A DNA stretch of 6,514 bases from Eubacteriales bacterium (GTDB lineage: Bacteria > Bacillota > Clostridia > Christensenellales > CAG-138), in assembly GCA_028703645.1 (NCBI GenBank), contig JAQVML010000082.1, positions 1 to 6,514 on the forward strand, in the 5' to 3' direction. A model generated the notes under the pieces. That model saw only the letters and a list, made by a program, of their open reading frames with translations, made no database searches and was not told where the DNA came from. Positions 5,642 through 6,514 of the stretch are shown here, piece by piece (position 1 is the stretch's first letter; the number at the start of each line of letters is the position of its first letter). Made by a program: the position numbers and the translations under genes.

Positions 5642-6514
5642 TTATGGATTTTTAGAATACAAGAATGCTTCGGGCGAAAGCTCGCCGCTTTGCGCCGCAT
5701 TGCCGGAGAGAAGCTTGAGCGCTTCGCCATAACAGCGCGTACCCGCGTCCGCGAGATTTTCGCCGACGGCACACACGAGAATGGGCGAAATCTTGGTAGC
5801 CGCGTCCGCGTCCGAACTGGCAGAGAACACCTCGATATCGTCCCGCCCGAGACTCGCGAGCGATTCCGCGGCGGAGACGGCGAGTGCGCCGGATTCGGCA
5901 TAGATTGCGTCCAACATGCCGGGGTAATAAGGCGGCAGCGTCTCGTTTAGCCAGTCCGCCAGTGAAACTTCCGCCGTGTCCCCAAAGAACTCCTGCTTGG
6001 CAAATATCGTTCCGTTCGCCTTGCCGTCGCTCCAGAGCAGATAAGCCGGGCTATTTGGACTCGAAAACAACCCGATCATGCGAACGGGCGCCAGATGCGG
6101 CGGGTAGCTCAGCGCGCTGTCCAGCGCGAGTTTTGGCGCGGCGGCGGCGTTGTAGGTTAGATGCGGGTTATCGGCGGAGACCGTTTGCCCGTCCGCGGCG
6201 AAAACATAGATCGGCAGCGCAGTCTTTGGCAGAGCAGCCTGCTCGCCGGAGAGAAACACGATTGCGGCGGAGACATCCAGCGCGGAATCATCGGACAGCG
6301 CGCTGATTCCACCGTTGACGGGGCGTATTTCAACGCCGCTTCCATCCGCTTCGGCAGCGGAACGCACACCCGCAAGAAACGCCTCCGCATCCTCCGCGCC
6401 AAAGACCGCGATGATGCGCGCGGGAGTTGGCGCCGGGGTTGGCGAAGCCGCAACGGTCTGGATTTGCACAGGCGTGGCATCCGGAGCCGGGACAGAACCT
6501 TCCGTACAGGCGGA
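5642..6514 (-). CDS. Lipoprotein with periplasmic-binding-protein-like (type 1) fold, 5'-partial
   Basis: The frame ends at TAA (5642-5644) and stays open to the right edge, giving 290 residues. The first visible residues read SAC-TEGS, matching the last part of a lipobox; the Cys codon is at 6506-6508. The signal peptide is therefore just outside the window, and the GTG at 6467-6469 is probably internal. A Pro/Thr/Ala-rich linker of about 30 residues follows the Cys, as is usual for surface lipoproteins. The body starts with RIIAVFGAEDAEAFLAG and later has LDAIYAESGALAV and LGRDDIEVFSASSD, which resemble the ligand-binding-protein fold of ABC sugar receptors and BMP-type receptors. It would sit on the outer face of the membrane and bind a small ligand. 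No transporter subunits are visible, so the ligand and any partner are unknown. The gene converges on the transpeptidase gene. The lipoprotein call is firmer than the fold. Confidence 0.65.
   Translation of the reverse strand, partial: SACTEGSVPAPDATPVQIQTVAASPTPAPTPARIIAVFGAEDAEAFLAGVRSAAEADGSGVEIRPVNGGISALSDDSALDVSAAIVFLSGEQAALPKTALPIYVFAADGQTVSADNPHLTYNAAAAPKLALDSALSYPPHLAPVRMIGLFSSPNSPAYLLWSDGKANGTIFAKQEFFGDTAEVSLADWLNETLPPYYPGMLDAIYAESGALAVSAAESLASLGRDDIEVFSASSDADAATKISPILVCAVGENLADAGTRCYGEALKLLSGNAAQSGELSPEAFLYSKNP

Noticed and set aside
5555..5950. 131-codon + strand frame across the convergent terminator and lipoprotein 3' end
   Set aside because: It runs through the terminator hairpin and is antisense to the lipoprotein gene, with no ribosome site.

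Overview
The window looks like a chromosomal segment from an uncultured, moderately GC-rich Clostridia-like Firmicute (taxonomy inferred, not shown). The signs are an Mbl/MreB-type actin, a membrane-anchored NlpC/P60 hydrolase with peptidoglycan-binding repeats, a YkuD L,D-transpeptidase with bacterial SH3 domains, a Gram-positive-style lipoprotein, and strong purine-rich Shine-Dalgarno sequences. There are no RNA genes, insertion sequences or CRISPR arrays.

Layout: (1) 1-523, + strand: the 3' two-thirds of a Sir2/CobB-type NAD-dependent deacylase, cut by the left edge and interrupted by one in-frame TAG at 107-109. A strong hairpin terminator follows at 555-600. (2) 713-1750, +: a stand-alone MreB/Mbl actin homologue without mreC or mreD beside it. 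(3) 1751-2068: a 318-base spacer with an extended -10 promoter and a leader of about 140 nt with competing hairpins next to the ribosome binding site. (4) 2069-4393, +: a 774-residue type II membrane protein with a long basic cytoplasmic tail, one transmembrane helix, four PG_binding_1 repeats, a Ser/Gly linker and a C-terminal NlpC/P60 domain. (5) 4394-4491: a short spacer with a strong hairpin but no T-run. (6) 4492-5547, +: a secreted YkuD L,D-transpeptidase with two SH3 domains. (7) 5581-5608: a 12-bp hairpin shared by convergent genes. (8) 5642-6514, -: a lipoprotein with a periplasmic-binding-protein-like fold, whose signal peptide lies beyond the right edge.

Genes 2, 4 and 6 form a same-strand cell-wall group: a cytoplasmic shape filament, a peptidoglycan endopeptidase anchored in the membrane, and an enzyme that would form or edit 3-3 crosslinks. 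MreB has its own spacer and probably its own promoter, while the hydrolase and transpeptidase genes could share a transcript. I see no clearly new system. The points most worth checking are the single amber codon in an otherwise intact sirtuin reading frame (all five gene stops in the window are TAA or TGA), the unusual His- and Lys-rich cytoplasmic tail of the hydrolase beside an actin gene, and the two structured leader or intercistronic RNAs.
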